DNA from: Bacteroidales bacterium
GTDB lineage: Bacteria > Bacteroidota > Bacteroidia > Bacteroidales > UBA932
Direction of reading: 5' to 3'
Assembly (NCBI GenBank): GCA_009777095.1
Contig: WRMN01000012.1
Coordinates: 1 to 60,019, forward strand
DNA length: 60,019 nucleotides
Position numbers and translations under genes: made by a program. Under the pieces are notes generated by a model that saw nothing but the letters and a program-made list of their open reading frames with translations, had not been told where the DNA came from and ran no database searches. Shown here piece after piece: positions 38,716-47,823 of this stretch (its first letter is position 1; every line of letters begins with the position of its first letter).

Positions 38716-39933
38716 ATGATACAGAAGAACATTCTTTTGATAATACTTTTAGTTATTCTTTTTTCTTGTAACCGGGAACGGAAAGCTATTGTTTTGCCAG
38801 AAGGAGCTATTTCAGTTAATGGTTGGGTTCTTCCTTTAAAAATATATGATTCTATTCCCGGAAATTTTCTTTTTGACACCGGATGCTATGCTATGTACAT
38901 AGATAGTTTGTATTTGTCAACTATACCTTTGGATACTACCGGAAAAACAGGTGCACATACTTTACATGGGTCAGGAGAAGGGAAGCAAGAAACTATGTAT
39001 ATTAGAGGTCCTATTGCGTGTTATTTAGATACCTTGTCGAGTGTTTTGCCTTATGCTATTATTACTCAGTTGAAACCAATCTCTGGAAAATCACTTGACG
39101 GCGTTGTAGGCTGGGATTATTTGAAAGATTATATGATTGAATTTAATGCCGCCAATAACTATATTCGTATAATATCGCCTGATAGCCTGCAAAATTTGCA
39201 AGGATATCAAAAACTTTCATTGATACATGAAGGATATTTTTATTACATTACAGCAAAAGTAGCTGTCACAGATAGCATAGAAATAGATGGGGAGTTTTTG
39301 TTTGATACGGGTTATAGTGGTAGCATTCGTTTTACAACGGCTGTAGCCGAACAAAATCATTTTTCTGCCAACTTATCCAATACTATTACTTCTTATAGTA
39401 GCCATGCTGGTTTTGGAGGAAAATCAAAATGGGTTTCTTTCAGGGCAAAGCCCCTTACTATTGGAGATTTTGAAATTAATTCACCTATACTCTCTTTCTC
39501 GAAAGATACCGCCGGTATCCTTTCCGTTGGAAATTATAAGGGATTCTACAGAAATCATAATGGATTACTTGGAACCGAGATATTGAAACATTTTGAGATA
39601 ATTATTGATTTTCCACACAAACATTTATATGTGCGACCTTCTAAAAACTTTAATAAAGAAGAGCAAGTAGATCGTTCCGGTTTTGCTTTTGCGGACAGAA
39701 CAGATATTTGTGATGGGCTGATTGTGAGAAGTTTGCAAGAGCAACAAAATGCCGAAAAAGTGGGTATTCGCTTGGGAGATACCATTACACACATCAACGA
39801 AAAAGCAGTTAAAGAGTTAGTGATTGAGGATGTACATGAGATTTTGAAGAAAAAAAAGAGTGTAGGTTTAACAATACGCAGAGGGAATGAGTCCTTGCAG
39901 ATAAAACTACCATTGATTGATAAACCAATATAG
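38716..39933 (+). CDS. Lipoprotein aspartic protease with two DTG motifs and a PDZ domain
   Basis: The 405-residue product has a lipoprotein signal (LFSC, Cys18). Two retropepsin-like halves follow, each with the catalytic motif: FLFDTG with Asp54 and FLFDTG with Asp197. Each half also has a later hydrophobic-Gly-Leu/Val-Gly segment (VVGWDYL, LLGTEIL) typical of pepsin-fold proteases. Two DTG motifs in one chain suggest a pseudo-dimeric protease that works as a monomer. A PDZ domain (about 320-400, with GLIVRSLQ and [12 protein letters not shown]) ends the protein and probably binds substrate C-termini. It is anchored in the envelope. It sits between pyrG and guaA, a context that does not explain its role. 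AT-rich codon use differs from its neighbours. Confidence 0.83.
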   Translation: MIQKNILLIILLVILFSCNRERKAIVLPEGAISVNGWVLPLKIYDSIPGNFLFDTGCYAMYIDSLYLSTIPLDTTGKTGAHTLHGSGEGKQETMYIRGPIACYLDTLSSVLPYAIITQLKPISGKSLDGVVGWDYLKDYMIEFNAANNYIRIISPDSLQNLQGYQKLSLIHEGYFYYITAKVAVTDSIEIDGEFLFDTGYSGSIRFTTAVAEQNHFSANLSNTITSYSSHAGFGGKSKWVSFRAKPLTIGDFEINSPILSFSKDTAGILSVGNYKGFYRNHNGLLGTEILKHFEIIIDFPHKHLYVRPSKNFNKEEQVDRSGFAFADRTDICDGLIVRSLQEQQNAEKVGIRLGDTITHINEKAVKELVIEDVHEILKKKKSVGLTIRRGNESLQIKLPLIDKPI

Positions 39934-39940
39934 TATTGAT

Positions 39941-40936
39941 ATGTCAGAAAAAACATTTAGAAATTTTGAAAGGGAAAAAGGAGCGCAAACTCCGGAAATT
40001 TTTGTAGAAACCACAGTTGCTGCTCTGAAAGAACAATTGGGCAATGACAAGGTAGTGCTGGGCTTGTCGGGCGGCGTTGACTCCACTGTTACGGCAATGT
40101 TGCTGCATCAAGCAATAGGTAGTAATCTGCATTGCATCTTTGTTGATCATGGCTTATTGCGTAAAAACGAATTTGAACAGGTATTGGATTCTTATCGCCA
40201 TATAGGGTTAAATGTACATGGCGTAAGGGCTGGAGAGGAATTTCTGAAAGAACTTTCCGGCATATCCGATCCTGAACAAAAACGTAAAATTATCGGACGG
40301 ATGTTCATTGAAATATTCGACCAAGAAGCGCAGCGTATTACAGAGGTAAAATGGTTAGCGCAGGGAACTATTTACCCTGATGTGATTGAATCAATATCGG
40401 ATAAAGGTCCTTCGGTCGCTGTAAAATCGCACCATAATGTAGGAGGCCTGCCGGAGCGCATGAATCTGAAAGTGGTAGAGCCTTTGCGTATGCTCTACAA
40501 AGACGAGGTGCGCCTTGTGGGTAAGGCTTTGGGTATGCCGCCGGCATTCCTTGAGCGCCACCCCTTTCCCGGGCCGGGCTTAGGCATACGGGTATTGGGT
40601 GAAATAACCCCGGAAAAAGTAGCTATCCTGCAGGAAGCCGACGCTATCTTCATCAACGAATTAAAACAGGCCGGCTTGTACGACAAAGTGTGGCAGGCTG
40701 CCGCTATCTTACTGCCTGTAAAAAGCGTAGGCGTTGTGGACGATGAGCGTACTTATGAGTACTCTGTGGTACTGCGTGCGGTAAATTCTGTTGACGCTAT
40801 GACTGCCGAATGGGTACGCCTGCCTTACGAATTTCTTGACAAGGTGTCTAATGAGATCATCAATAAAGTAAAAGGCGTTAACCGCGTAGCCTATGACATC
40901 AGCTCCAAACCGCCTGCTACGATCGAGTGGGAGTAA
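39941..40936 (+). CDS. guaA: GMP synthetase, ATP-pyrophosphatase subunit only (no glutaminase domain)
   Basis: GMP synthase converts XMP to GMP using ATP and ammonia. The product has 331 residues from the ATG at 39941, seven bases after the protease stop. It contains only the C-terminal two domains of the usual 510-residue bacterial enzyme: the PP-loop [11 protein letters not shown] (SGGVDS at 43-48), the [17 protein letters not shown] segment, and the dimerisation domain to the normal end KPPATIEWE. The class I glutaminase domain (about 190 residues) is absent; the sequence upstream codes for an aspartic protease in another frame. It is thus laid out like the archaeal GuaAb subunit. It may use free ammonia, or a separate glutaminase elsewhere. 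All synthetase motifs look intact, so it is unlikely to be a pseudogene. Confidence 0.9.
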   Translation: MSEKTFRNFEREKGAQTPEIFVETTVAALKEQLGNDKVVLGLSGGVDSTVTAMLLHQAIGSNLHCIFVDHGLLRKNEFEQVLDSYRHIGLNVHGVRAGEEFLKELSGISDPEQKRKIIGRMFIEIFDQEAQRITEVKWLAQGTIYPDVIESISDKGPSVAVKSHHNVGGLPERMNLKVVEPLRMLYKDEVRLVGKALGMPPAFLERHPFPGPGLGIRVLGEITPEKVAILQEADAIFINELKQAGLYDKVWQAAAILLPVKSVGVVDDERTYEYSVVLRAVNSVDAMTAEWVRLPYEFLDKVSNEIINKVKGVNRVAYDISSKPPATIEWE

Positions 40937-40972
40937 ATTTAAGTCTTATTTGTTAACGATGTACGTTCCACA

Positions 40973-42826
40973 TTACTCAACTGTAACGCTTTTTGCAAGA
41001 TTTCTCGGCTGATCTACATTTATTCCCTTTAAATCAGCCACATGATAGGCAAGTAGTTGTAGCGGAATAACTGACAGGATCGGTCTCAATGCCGGCAAAG
41101 TTTCGGGAATATAAATAACATGCTCTGCCAAAGCGCTGATAATTGTATCTCCTTCGTTTGCTATTGCTATTATTTTACCTTTTCTAGCCTTCACCTCTTG
41201 AAGGTTTGAAATGACTTTATCATACATAAAGTCATTTGGGCAAATCGCTACTACAGGCATATTTTCATCTATGAGGGCTATAGGGCCATGTTTCATTTCA
41301 GCTGCCGGATAGCCTTCGGCATGAATATATGATATTTCTTTTAATTTTAACGCTCCTTCAAGCGCCACAGGAAATTCAAAGCCTCTTCCAAGATAAAGAG
41401 CATTTGTTGAATTTATCATAAATTTCGCTATCTCTCTGATTTCTCCATTTTTATCAAGGATATATTGAATTTTATCTGGAAGTCCCCTCAATTCTTCTAT
41501 GTGTTTTATCCCGTCAATAGGCGATAAATGCCTTGTTCTTCCAAGTAATAAACCTAATAAGAATAAAACTGTTACTTGAGAGGTAAATGCTTTAGTAGAA
41601 GCCACGCCTATTTCAGTCCCTGCATGAATATAAATCCCGCCGTCTGTTTCTCTTGCAATAGTACTTCCAACTATATTAGTGATGCCAAAAACCATTCCTC
41701 CTTTTGCCTTAGCCTCTCTCAAAGCGGCAAGCGTATCAGCCGTCTCTCCCGATTGGCTTATCGTGAAAACTAAGGTGTTCTCAGGCACTATAGGGTTTTT
41801 GTATCTGTACTCGCTTGCATATTCAACCTCAACAGGTATTCTGGCGAAATATTCAATAATGTATTTCCCTATAAGCCCGGCATGCCATGACGTTCCACAA
41901 CCTATTAACTGTATCTTTTTTACATTGTTCAAAACTTCTTTATGAACACTTATCCCGCCAAGATGTGACGATGCATACTTATCCGACAGTCTGCCTCTGA
42001 AAGCATTTGCTACGGAAATGGGTTGTTCAAATATTTCTTTCAGCATAAAATGCTCATAACCGCCTTTATCGACACTCGAAATATCCCAATCAATAGTGGT
42101 GATTTTCGGAGATTTTATTTCGTTATTGATAGAGGTTATTTCATAATGATTATTGGTAATCTTTACTATTTCACCATCTTCAAGATAAATAACTTTTTGG
42201 GTATGAGCAATGATAGCCCCTACATCAGAAGTAACTAAAAATTCGTCGTTGCCTATTCCTACAATGATTGGGCTTCCCTTTCTTGCGGAAACTATTAAAT
42301 TGGGGTGATCTTGGTTTATCACAGCAATGCCATAAGTCCCTTGTACCTGCTTCAACGCTTGTTGAATACTCGCATAAAAGTCATCTTCTGTTTTGTCTGA
42401 GGATTTATAAAAAAAGTCGATCAAATGCACTAAAACTTCTGTATCTGTTTGGCTTATAAAGTTATATCCCTTTGCTTCTAATTGTTCTTTCAGTTTTTTA
42501 TGATTTTCAATAATACCGTTGTGAACCAAAGCTATCTTATTGTCGGAACTTGCATGTGGATGTGCGTTTATAGCTGTTGGTTCGCCGTGTGTAGCCCATC
42601 GGGTATGGGATATGCCTATGTTGCTTTCACTTTCTGAAGGACGCCAGTTTATAGACTGTTCAAGTTCTACAATCTTTCCCTCTTTCTTCTCCATCAATAA
42701 ATTTCCTTGCTTAGTGATTATTGCTAATCCCGCACTGTCGTATCCTCTATATTCTAACCTTTTTAGTCCCTCAATCAAGACTGGGACAGCGTTTCTTTTA
42801 CCTACATAACCTATAATGCCACACAT
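40973..42826 (-). CDS. glmS: Glutamine--fructose-6-phosphate aminotransferase GlmS
   Basis: GlmS makes glucosamine-6-phosphate, the first committed step to UDP-GlcNAc for peptidoglycan and lipopolysaccharide. The 617-residue product has the class II glutaminase start MCGIIGYVG (Cys2 is the nucleophile after removal of Met), RLEYRGYDSAG and SHTRWATHG, then two SIS sugar-isomerase domains with GCGTSWHAG near 312 and SQSGETADTL near 358, and the end PRNLAKSVTVE. Length is normal. It is alone, convergent with guaA (36-base gap) and 82 bases downstream of rsmA. That short leader is too small for a glmS ribozyme and I see none. Confidence 0.97.
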   Translation of the reverse strand: MCGIIGYVGKRNAVPVLIEGLKRLEYRGYDSAGLAIITKQGNLLMEKKEGKIVELEQSINWRPSESESNIGISHTRWATHGEPTAINAHPHASSDNKIALVHNGIIENHKKLKEQLEAKGYNFISQTDTEVLVHLIDFFYKSSDKTEDDFYASIQQALKQVQGTYGIAVINQDHPNLIVSARKGSPIIVGIGNDEFLVTSDVGAIIAHTQKVIYLEDGEIVKITNNHYEITSINNEIKSPKITTIDWDISSVDKGGYEHFMLKEIFEQPISVANAFRGRLSDKYASSHLGGISVHKEVLNNVKKIQLIGCGTSWHAGLIGKYIIEYFARIPVEVEYASEYRYKNPIVPENTLVFTISQSGETADTLAALREAKAKGGMVFGITNIVGSTIARETDGGIYIHAGTEIGVASTKAFTSQVTVLFLLGLLLGRTRHLSPIDGIKHIEELRGLPDKIQYILDKNGEIREIAKFMINSTNALYLGRGFEFPVALEGALKLKEISYIHAEGYPAAEMKHGPIALIDENMPVVAICPNDFMYDKVISNLQEVKARKGKIIAIANEGDTIISALAEHVIYIPETLPALRPILSVIPLQLLAYHVADLKGINVDQPRNLAKSVTVE

Positions 42827-42908
42827 ATTAATTTTTTTTATTTAAATAAACACAAAATACTATTCAATTTTTTGCAACATACGGATTTTATTTCCAATTA
42901 TTTAAATT

Positions 42909-43685
42909 TTAACTACTTCTATTTATCGCTACCATCTCTGTCAACTCCACAAATTCCGCCACGCTGAGTTGTTCGGGGCGTTTAGATAAGAGCGAATGTT
43001 CGGGCAAAATCTTATCGCCAAGCAATGGCTTCAAGGAATTGCGTATAGTTTTGCGGCGCTGGTTGAAGGTAGTTTTTACTACGCTACGGAACAAGGCCTC
43101 ATCACATTCCAAAGACCGTACCTCATTGCGGGTGAGCCTGATTACCCCCGATTTTACCTTAGGCGGCGGAACAAAGACATGTTCGTGTACGGTAAACAGA
43201 TACTCAATATTATAGAAAGCTTGCAGCAGCACACTGAGAATACCGTAAGTTTTGCTGCCCGGCGGACAGGCAATGCGCTCGGCCACTTCTTTTTGTACCA
43301 TGCCTGTTATTTCGGGAATGAGGTCGCGGTTATCTAATATCTTGAAAAAGATTTGAGAAGAAATATGGTAGGGGAAATTTCCTATCACGGCAAAAGGGCA
43401 GGGGAAAAGCGTATGCAGATCCATTTGCAGAAAGTCGCCTTGTATAAGTCGCGCTTGTAAGTCGGGGAAATGCTGCTTCAGGTAAGCAATAGACTCACTA
43501 TCAATTTCAACGGCATAGATGTTAATATCGCTGCGCTGCAACAACAAGTCAGTCAATACACCCATGCCCGGCCCAACTTCCAAAACGGGCATATTGTTCC
43601 CCGACAGACTGTCCACTATCCGCTGAGCGATACTTTTGTCTTTCAAAAAGTGCTGCCCTAATCCTTTTTTTGCCCTTATCATCAT
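42909..43685 (-). CDS. rsmA: 16S rRNA dimethyladenosine transferase RsmA (KsgA)
   Basis: RsmA dimethylates two adjacent adenines near the 3' end of 16S rRNA during small-subunit assembly. I place the start at the ATG at 43685 (or the next codon, 43682), giving MMIRAKKGLGQHFLKD, the standard N-terminus, and about 258 residues. The frame is open 29 codons further upstream but those residues do not fit the family and would pass through the promoter. Motifs: VLEVGPGMGVLTDLLL near 38-53 (SAM binding), AVIGNFPYHISSQI near 108 (the catalytic NxPY motif as NFPY), and a helical C-terminal domain with FNQRRKTIRNSL. Confidence 0.95.
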   Translation of the reverse strand: MMIRAKKGLGQHFLKDKSIAQRIVDSLSGNNMPVLEVGPGMGVLTDLLLQRSDINIYAVEIDSESIAYLKQHFPDLQARLIQGDFLQMDLHTLFPCPFAVIGNFPYHISSQIFFKILDNRDLIPEITGMVQKEVAERIACPPGSKTYGILSVLLQAFYNIEYLFTVHEHVFVPPPKVKSGVIRLTRNEVRSLECDEALFRSVVKTTFNQRRKTIRNSLKPLLGDKILPEHSLLSKRPEQLSVAEFVELTEMVAINRSS

Positions 43686-43691
43686 AAGGTG

Positions 43692-43699
43692 CAAAGGTA
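43692..43699 (-). promoter_or_regulatory. Promoter -7 element of rsmA
   Basis: On the minus strand TACCTTTG (43699-43692) fits the -7 consensus and is followed by CA as in the other promoters of this window. It ends only six bases before the chosen ATG, so the mRNA would be almost leaderless. No clear TTG is found at -33. It supports the downstream start codon over the longer open frame. Confidence 0.5.
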
Positions 43700-43823
43700 G
43701 TAAATTTTTTAAAAGAATATGGATTTCAGAAGTCCGGCGGTTAGAAGAGTAGAAATTGCTCCAAACATCCAAAATGAATATTTACAGCTTTATTCAAAAA
43801 AACATCTTTTTTTTCAGAAAACA

Positions 43824-43853
43824 TTGTACATCTAAAAAAAAAGCTTATCTTTG
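43824..43853 (+). promoter_or_regulatory. Promoter of rpsO
   Basis: TTG at 43824-43826 and TATCTTTG at 43846-43853 are separated by 19 bases. The string gcttatctttgtagc around the -7 element is identical to that at pyrG. The rpsO ATG is 55 bases past the -7 element, leaving a leader of about 50 bases where ribosomal protein autoregulation could act, though I see no defined structure. Confidence 0.8.
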
Positions 43854-43908
43854 TAGCCCCAAAATGTGGGGAAATTTATTAATTAATTTAAAATCAAATG
43901 CTTAACTT

Positions 43909-44184
43909 ATGGCAATGTATTTAACAGCAGACAAAAAGCAGGAGATTTTCGGACAATACGGGAAGTCTAATAACGACACCGGCTCGCCTGAGAGTCAGGT
44001 CGCACTATTTTCCTACCGTATCGCTCACCTTACCAACCACCTCAAAGCGAACAAGAAGGACTACAACACCCAACGCGCTTTGTTGAAATTGGTAGGTAAA
44101 CGCCGTCGCCTTCTCGATTACCTGAAAGCGACTGATATTGAGAGATACAGGGAGATAGTGAAGGCGCTCAACCTTCGAAAATAA
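43909..44184 (+). CDS. rpsO: 30S ribosomal protein S15
   Basis: S15 binds 16S rRNA early in assembly of the small subunit platform. The product has 91 residues from the first ATG, or 89 if the second in-frame ATG (MYLTADKK) is used, which is the common family length. Recognisable segments are NDTGSPESQVALFSYRI, HLTNHLKANKKDY and the basic RRRLLDYLKATD. A strong terminator follows 11 bases after the stop, and pnp comes next. The rpsO-pnp order is the same as in many other bacteria. Confidence 0.97.
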   Translation: MAMYLTADKKQEIFGQYGKSNNDTGSPESQVALFSYRIAHLTNHLKANKKDYNTQRALLKLVGKRRRLLDYLKATDIERYREIVKALNLRK

Positions 44185-44194
44185 CCAAGCGAAA

Positions 44195-44231
44195 GAAAGG
44201 CAATTCCCGATAATTGCCTTTCTTCTTTTTT
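44195..44231 (+). terminator. Rho-independent terminator after rpsO
   Basis: An 11-base perfect stem, gaaaggcaatt (44195-44205) with aattgcctttc (44212-44222), encloses a six-base loop cccgat. It is followed by ttctttttt-rich sequence to 44231. It should stop most transcripts between rpsO and pnp. It may also allow controlled read-through, since no separate pnp promoter is obvious in the 41 bases left. Confidence 0.88.
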
Positions 44232-44272
44232 ATTACAAATAATTCAAAAAGAACATACTAAGAAGAAAAAAT

Positions 44273-46513
44273 ATGAATATTGTGAAGAAAACCATCCTGT
44301 TGAGCGATGGTAGAACCATTGAAATTGAAACCGGTAAACTGGCTAAGCAAGCCGACGGGTCAGTGGTTGTGAAAATGGGCAAGACCATGTTATTGGCTGC
44401 CGTAACTTGCGCTAAAGAGGCTAAAGAAGATGTGGATTTTATGCCCTTGCAAGTAGAGTACAAAGAGAAATTTGCTGCGGCAGGCCGCTACCCCGGCGGT
44501 TTTATGAAACGCGAAGGCCGTCCCAGCGATTATGAAATTCTGGTTTCTCGGTTGATTGACAGGGCATTGCGCCCCTTATTCCCCGATGATTTTCATGCAG
44601 AAGTGTTTGTTACCGTAAATCTCATTTCTGCTGAAAAAGATATTATGCCCGATGCCTTGGCCGGCTTAGCCGCCTCGGCAGCGTTAGCCGTAAGTGATAT
44701 TCCGTTCAACGGCCCTATTTCGGAAGTCCGTGTAGCCCGCGTCAATGGCGAATTTGTTATTAACCCCACTTTCAAGGAGTTAGAAATTGCCGACTTAGAC
44801 ATTATGGTGGCCGCTACTTACGAAAATATTATGATGGTAGAAGGCGAAATGAAAGAAGTGCAGGAAGCCGACATGCTCGAAGCCATTAAATTCGCCCATA
44901 CCGAAATTAAGAAACACTGCCAAGCGCAGATGGAACTGACTCGCGAGACAGGCAAGACCGAAAAACGAGTTTACTGCCACGAAACCAATGACGAAGAATT
45001 ACGCGCCGCCGTGCATCAATTCTGCTACGACAAGTGTTACGCCATCGCCAAATCGGGACAGGGAAAGCATGAACGCTCAGAAGCCTTCGAGGCCTTGAAG
45101 GAAGAATTTATCCAAACCATACCGGAAGAAGAATTGGAAGAAAGACAACTGATGATTAACCGGTATTACCATGCGGTAGAAAAAGAAGCCATGCGCAATA
45201 TGATTCTCGACGAAGGTATTCGCCTTGATGGCCGCAGCAGTGCCCAAATTCGCCCAATATGGTGCGAGGTGGACTACTTGCCCGCCGCCCACGGCTCGGC
45301 TGTTTTCACCCGCGGAGAGACCCAATCGCTGACCACCGTTACCCTCGGCACCAAACTTGACGAAAAAGAAGTGGACGATGTGCTGGTAGAAGGCAGTCAG
45401 CAGTTCGTTCTGCACTATAACTTTCCGCCCTTCTCCACAGGAGATGCTAGGCCGGCGCGCGGCACCAGTCGCCGCGAAGTAGGCCACGGCAACTTAGCTT
45501 TCCGCGCCCTGAAACCGGTAGTTCCCATCGGCGAAGCCAATCCCTACGCCGTGCGTATAGTTTCGGACATTCTCGAATCAAACGGTTCCTCATCAATGGC
45601 TACTGTTTGTGCCGGTACCCTTGCCCTGATGGACTGCGGCGTGAAAATCGCCAAACCGGTATCGGGTATCGCCATGGGACTGATTACCGACAGTAAAACG
45701 AAGAAATATGCCGTGTTGAGCGATATTCTCGGCGATGAAGACCATCTCGGAGACATGGATTTTAAAGTAACCGGTACTGTTGACGGCATTACCGCTACAC
45801 AGATGGATATTAAGGTTGACGGCCTGCCGTATGAGGTGCTGGAGCAAGCCCTGGAGCAAGCCCGACAAGGCCGCCTGCACATTATGGGCGAAATGATGAA
45901 GACCCTCAGCGAGCCGCGTGCCGAATTTAAACCGCACGTGCCACGCCTCGAACAAATTGTTATTGACGCTGAATTTATCGGCGCAGTGATTGGCACAGGC
46001 GGCAAAGTAATTCAGGAAATTCAGAAAGTAACCGGTACGGTAATTACCATCACCGAAGAAAATGATAAAGGCATGGTAGCCGTATTCAGTGAAAGCAGCG
46101 AGGGTATCGCCAAGGCTATTGAGTGGATTAAAGGCATTGCCTCCAATCCTGAGATAGGCCAGGTATATACCGGCACTGTAAAGTCTGTCCTTGAATTTGG
46201 CGCCTTTGTCGAAATTCTTCCGGGAAAAGAAGGACTGCTGCACATTTCTGAATTAGATTGGAAACGTATCAGTAAGGTAACCGATGTAATAAATGAAGGC
46301 GACACAGTAACCGTTAAATTGCTGGAAATTGACGAAAGGAGCGGCAAACTGCGTCTTTCCATGCGTGCGTTGACCGATAAACCGGAAGGCTATGTTGAAC
46401 CCGAACCTCGCTCGCGTCCCCCGCGCCGCGATGGCGATCGCCGGAGTAGAGGAGGCAGGGACGGCAGCAGGGACAGAGGCGATAGAAGAGACAGAGGGCC
46501 GCGGAGGTATTGA
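44273..46513 (+). CDS. pnp: Polyribonucleotide nucleotidyltransferase PNPase
   Basis: PNPase is a trimeric 3'-to-5' phosphorolytic exoribonuclease of RNA turnover. The 746-residue product has two RNase PH domains (about 1-230 and 320-555), with [16 protein letters not shown] near 75-90 and the active second core around [20 protein letters not shown]. Then come a KH domain with [13 protein letters not shown] near 570-582 and an S1 domain starting [18 protein letters not shown] near 630. The tail after about 710 is an Arg/Gly/Asp-rich low-complexity stretch, longer than in E. coli, which may help bind RNA. It follows rpsO and its terminator. Confidence 0.97.
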   Translation: MNIVKKTILLSDGRTIEIETGKLAKQADGSVVVKMGKTMLLAAVTCAKEAKEDVDFMPLQVEYKEKFAAAGRYPGGFMKREGRPSDYEILVSRLIDRALRPLFPDDFHAEVFVTVNLISAEKDIMPDALAGLAASAALAVSDIPFNGPISEVRVARVNGEFVINPTFKELEIADLDIMVAATYENIMMVEGEMKEVQEADMLEAIKFAHTEIKKHCQAQMELTRETGKTEKRVYCHETNDEELRAAVHQFCYDKCYAIAKSGQGKHERSEAFEALKEEFIQTIPEEELEERQLMINRYYHAVEKEAMRNMILDEGIRLDGRSSAQIRPIWCEVDYLPAAHGSAVFTRGETQSLTTVTLGTKLDEKEVDDVLVEGSQQFVLHYNFPPFSTGDARPARGTSRREVGHGNLAFRALKPVVPIGEANPYAVRIVSDILESNGSSSMATVCAGTLALMDCGVKIAKPVSGIAMGLITDSKTKKYAVLSDILGDEDHLGDMDFKVTGTVDGITATQMDIKVDGLPYEVLEQALEQARQGRLHIMGEMMKTLSEPRAEFKPHVPRLEQIVIDAEFIGAVIGTGGKVIQEIQKVTGTVITITEENDKGMVAVFSESSEGIAKAIEWIKGIASNPEIGQVYTGTVKSVLEFGAFVEILPGKEGLLHISELDWKRISKVTDVINEGDTVTVKLLEIDERSGKLRLSMRALTDKPEGYVEPEPRSRPPRRDGDRRSRGGRDGSRDRGDRRDRGPRRY

Positions 46514-46556
46514 TGATTGTTGATTGAGAATTATTATTAATTAAAATTATTGTGCT

Positions 46557-46970
46557 ATGAAAAAGATTTTATTCTTTACTGTTTTGGCTTTCATTTCGTT
46601 ACATTCATGCATCCAAAAAGAGTATATTACTGAATATTACGAAAACCCCAACGGTTTGACGATGGATACGTATTATATTACCGTGTATCCCATAGTTTGG
46701 CAAACAGCAAATGACGGGTATAATTTTTACAGGTATGCCAGTATAAATTTACCGGCAATTAACGGCTACGGTATTGTATTAGCCTACTTCATAGATGGAG
46801 ACTATGATAATATATTGCCTTATGTCCGGTCTTATAATTCAGGCGACATTGAAATTATCCGTTTCGATATTGAAGAACGATACATCACATTCATTATCGA
46901 AAACCATGAAAATGAATTGCCTATTATTCCTACTACCAATTGGCAATTTAAAGTGGTAATAATACAGTAA
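46557..46970 (+). CDS. Small lipoprotein, function unknown
   Basis: The 137-residue product has a clear lipoprotein signal (SLHSC, Cys18). The rest is rich in Tyr, Ile and Asn, with alternating strands suggestive of a small beta-sandwich (TYYITVYPIVW, GIVLAYFIDGDYDN, ITFIIENHENELP). I do not recognise the family. It is AT-rich. It follows pnp by 43 bases in the same direction and is convergent with the C26 peptidase gene, with only 38 bases between; no clear promoter or terminator is seen. It is likely a real gene because of the intact signal sequence and coding character. Confidence 0.65.
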   Translation: MKKILFFTVLAFISLHSCIQKEYITEYYENPNGLTMDTYYITVYPIVWQTANDGYNFYRYASINLPAINGYGIVLAYFIDGDYDNILPYVRSYNSGDIEIIRFDIEERYITFIIENHENELPIIPTTNWQFKVVIIQ

Positions 46971-47008
46971 TAATTACTTACTATTTGAAAAACTGTTTTG
47001 AAGTTTTG

Positions 47009-47791
47009 CTATTGATTCTCAATTGCCAGTTCAACAAGATAAACAAATATGGATAAAAAGTCATCGAGGCCATGCGAAGTGGCATTTTCCGGATGAAACT
47101 GTACGGAGAATACTTTCGGATTTCCTTTCATTTCCATCGCTTCAACAACACCGTCGCTTGTTCTTCCGGTAATTACAAAATCGGGCGCTACATCTTTTAC
47201 GGCTTGGTGGTGATAACTGTTGGCCATTATAACGGTCTTGCCTAAAACCTTGGATAGAACCGAATTTTCTTCCAATGCTACCTGATGCGTACCATGCCAA
47301 ATCGGCGCTTGTTGGCGATGTTTTAATAACTTCTCGCTTTTTACTTGCGTTGCCAAGTCCTGATACAATGTTCCGCCAAAAGCTACATTGAGCAATTGGT
47401 GTCCGCGGCAAATGCCGAAAATGGGAATTTGCCGCTCTGTTGCATATTTAATCAACAAGATGTCGAACTCATCACGCTCCGGGTGTATTGTCTCTAATTT
47501 GGGAAGCGGCTCTTCCGAATACCGTATAGGCTCAATATCTTCTCCTCCTGTTAAAATGAGGGCATCAATAGAAGCAATCATTGTTTTTATTACTTCCGGA
47601 TTGTCGGTTATTGGAAGCACAACAGGAACGCCGCCTGCCCGCAGAACTGAGTTAATATAGGTAGCCCTTACCTGCGAGAAACCCTCCGAATTATCGGTAG
47701 CCGAAATACCTATAACAGGAAGTTTGGCCCTTTGTCCGTTTACTGTAATTAAAATACAGCATGTTATCAAAGTAAAGAATAGTCTTTTCAT
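47009..47791 (-). CDS. Exported class I glutamine amidotransferase-like hydrolase (peptidase C26, PuuD-like)
   Basis: The 260-residue product has a signal peptide (hydrophobic to about 18, then NGQR), so it is probably periplasmic. The fold is that of gamma-glutamyl-gamma-aminobutyrate hydrolases and other C26 peptidases: ALILTGGEDIEP near 77-88, the nucleophile elbow FGICRGHQ with Cys128, and the His-Glu pair in FHPEN (H233, E235). Cytoplasmic PuuD works in putrescine breakdown; a secreted relative more likely cleaves gamma-glutamyl bonds in external peptides, possibly including the gamma-D-Glu link of peptidoglycan stems. It is the last gene of a minus-strand group, 32 bases after the PurF-like gene. 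Confidence 0.82.
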   Translation of the reverse strand: MKRLFFTLITCCILITVNGQRAKLPVIGISATDNSEGFSQVRATYINSVLRAGGVPVVLPITDNPEVIKTMIASIDALILTGGEDIEPIRYSEEPLPKLETIHPERDEFDILLIKYATERQIPIFGICRGHQLLNVAFGGTLYQDLATQVKSEKLLKHRQQAPIWHGTHQVALEENSVLSKVLGKTVIMANSYHHQAVKDVAPDFVITGRTSDGVVEAMEMKGNPKVFSVQFHPENATSHGLDDFLSIFVYLVELAIENQ

Positions 47792-47823
47792 AAAAAAAGA
47801 ATTAAATCATCAATCATAAACTC

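Noticed and set aside
39941-40936. guaA as a truncated pseudogene
   Set aside because: All synthetase motifs and the normal C-terminus are present, the start is clean and follows the previous gene by seven bases, and the missing part is exactly one domain.
42827-42908. glmS ribozyme or riboswitch in the glmS leader
   Set aside because: The gap is only 82 bases and AT-rich without the conserved ribozyme core.
47009-47791. The C26-type amidotransferase as the missing glutaminase subunit of GMP synthetase
   Set aside because: It has a signal peptide and PuuD-like motifs, so it acts outside the cytoplasm and cannot feed ammonia to GuaA.
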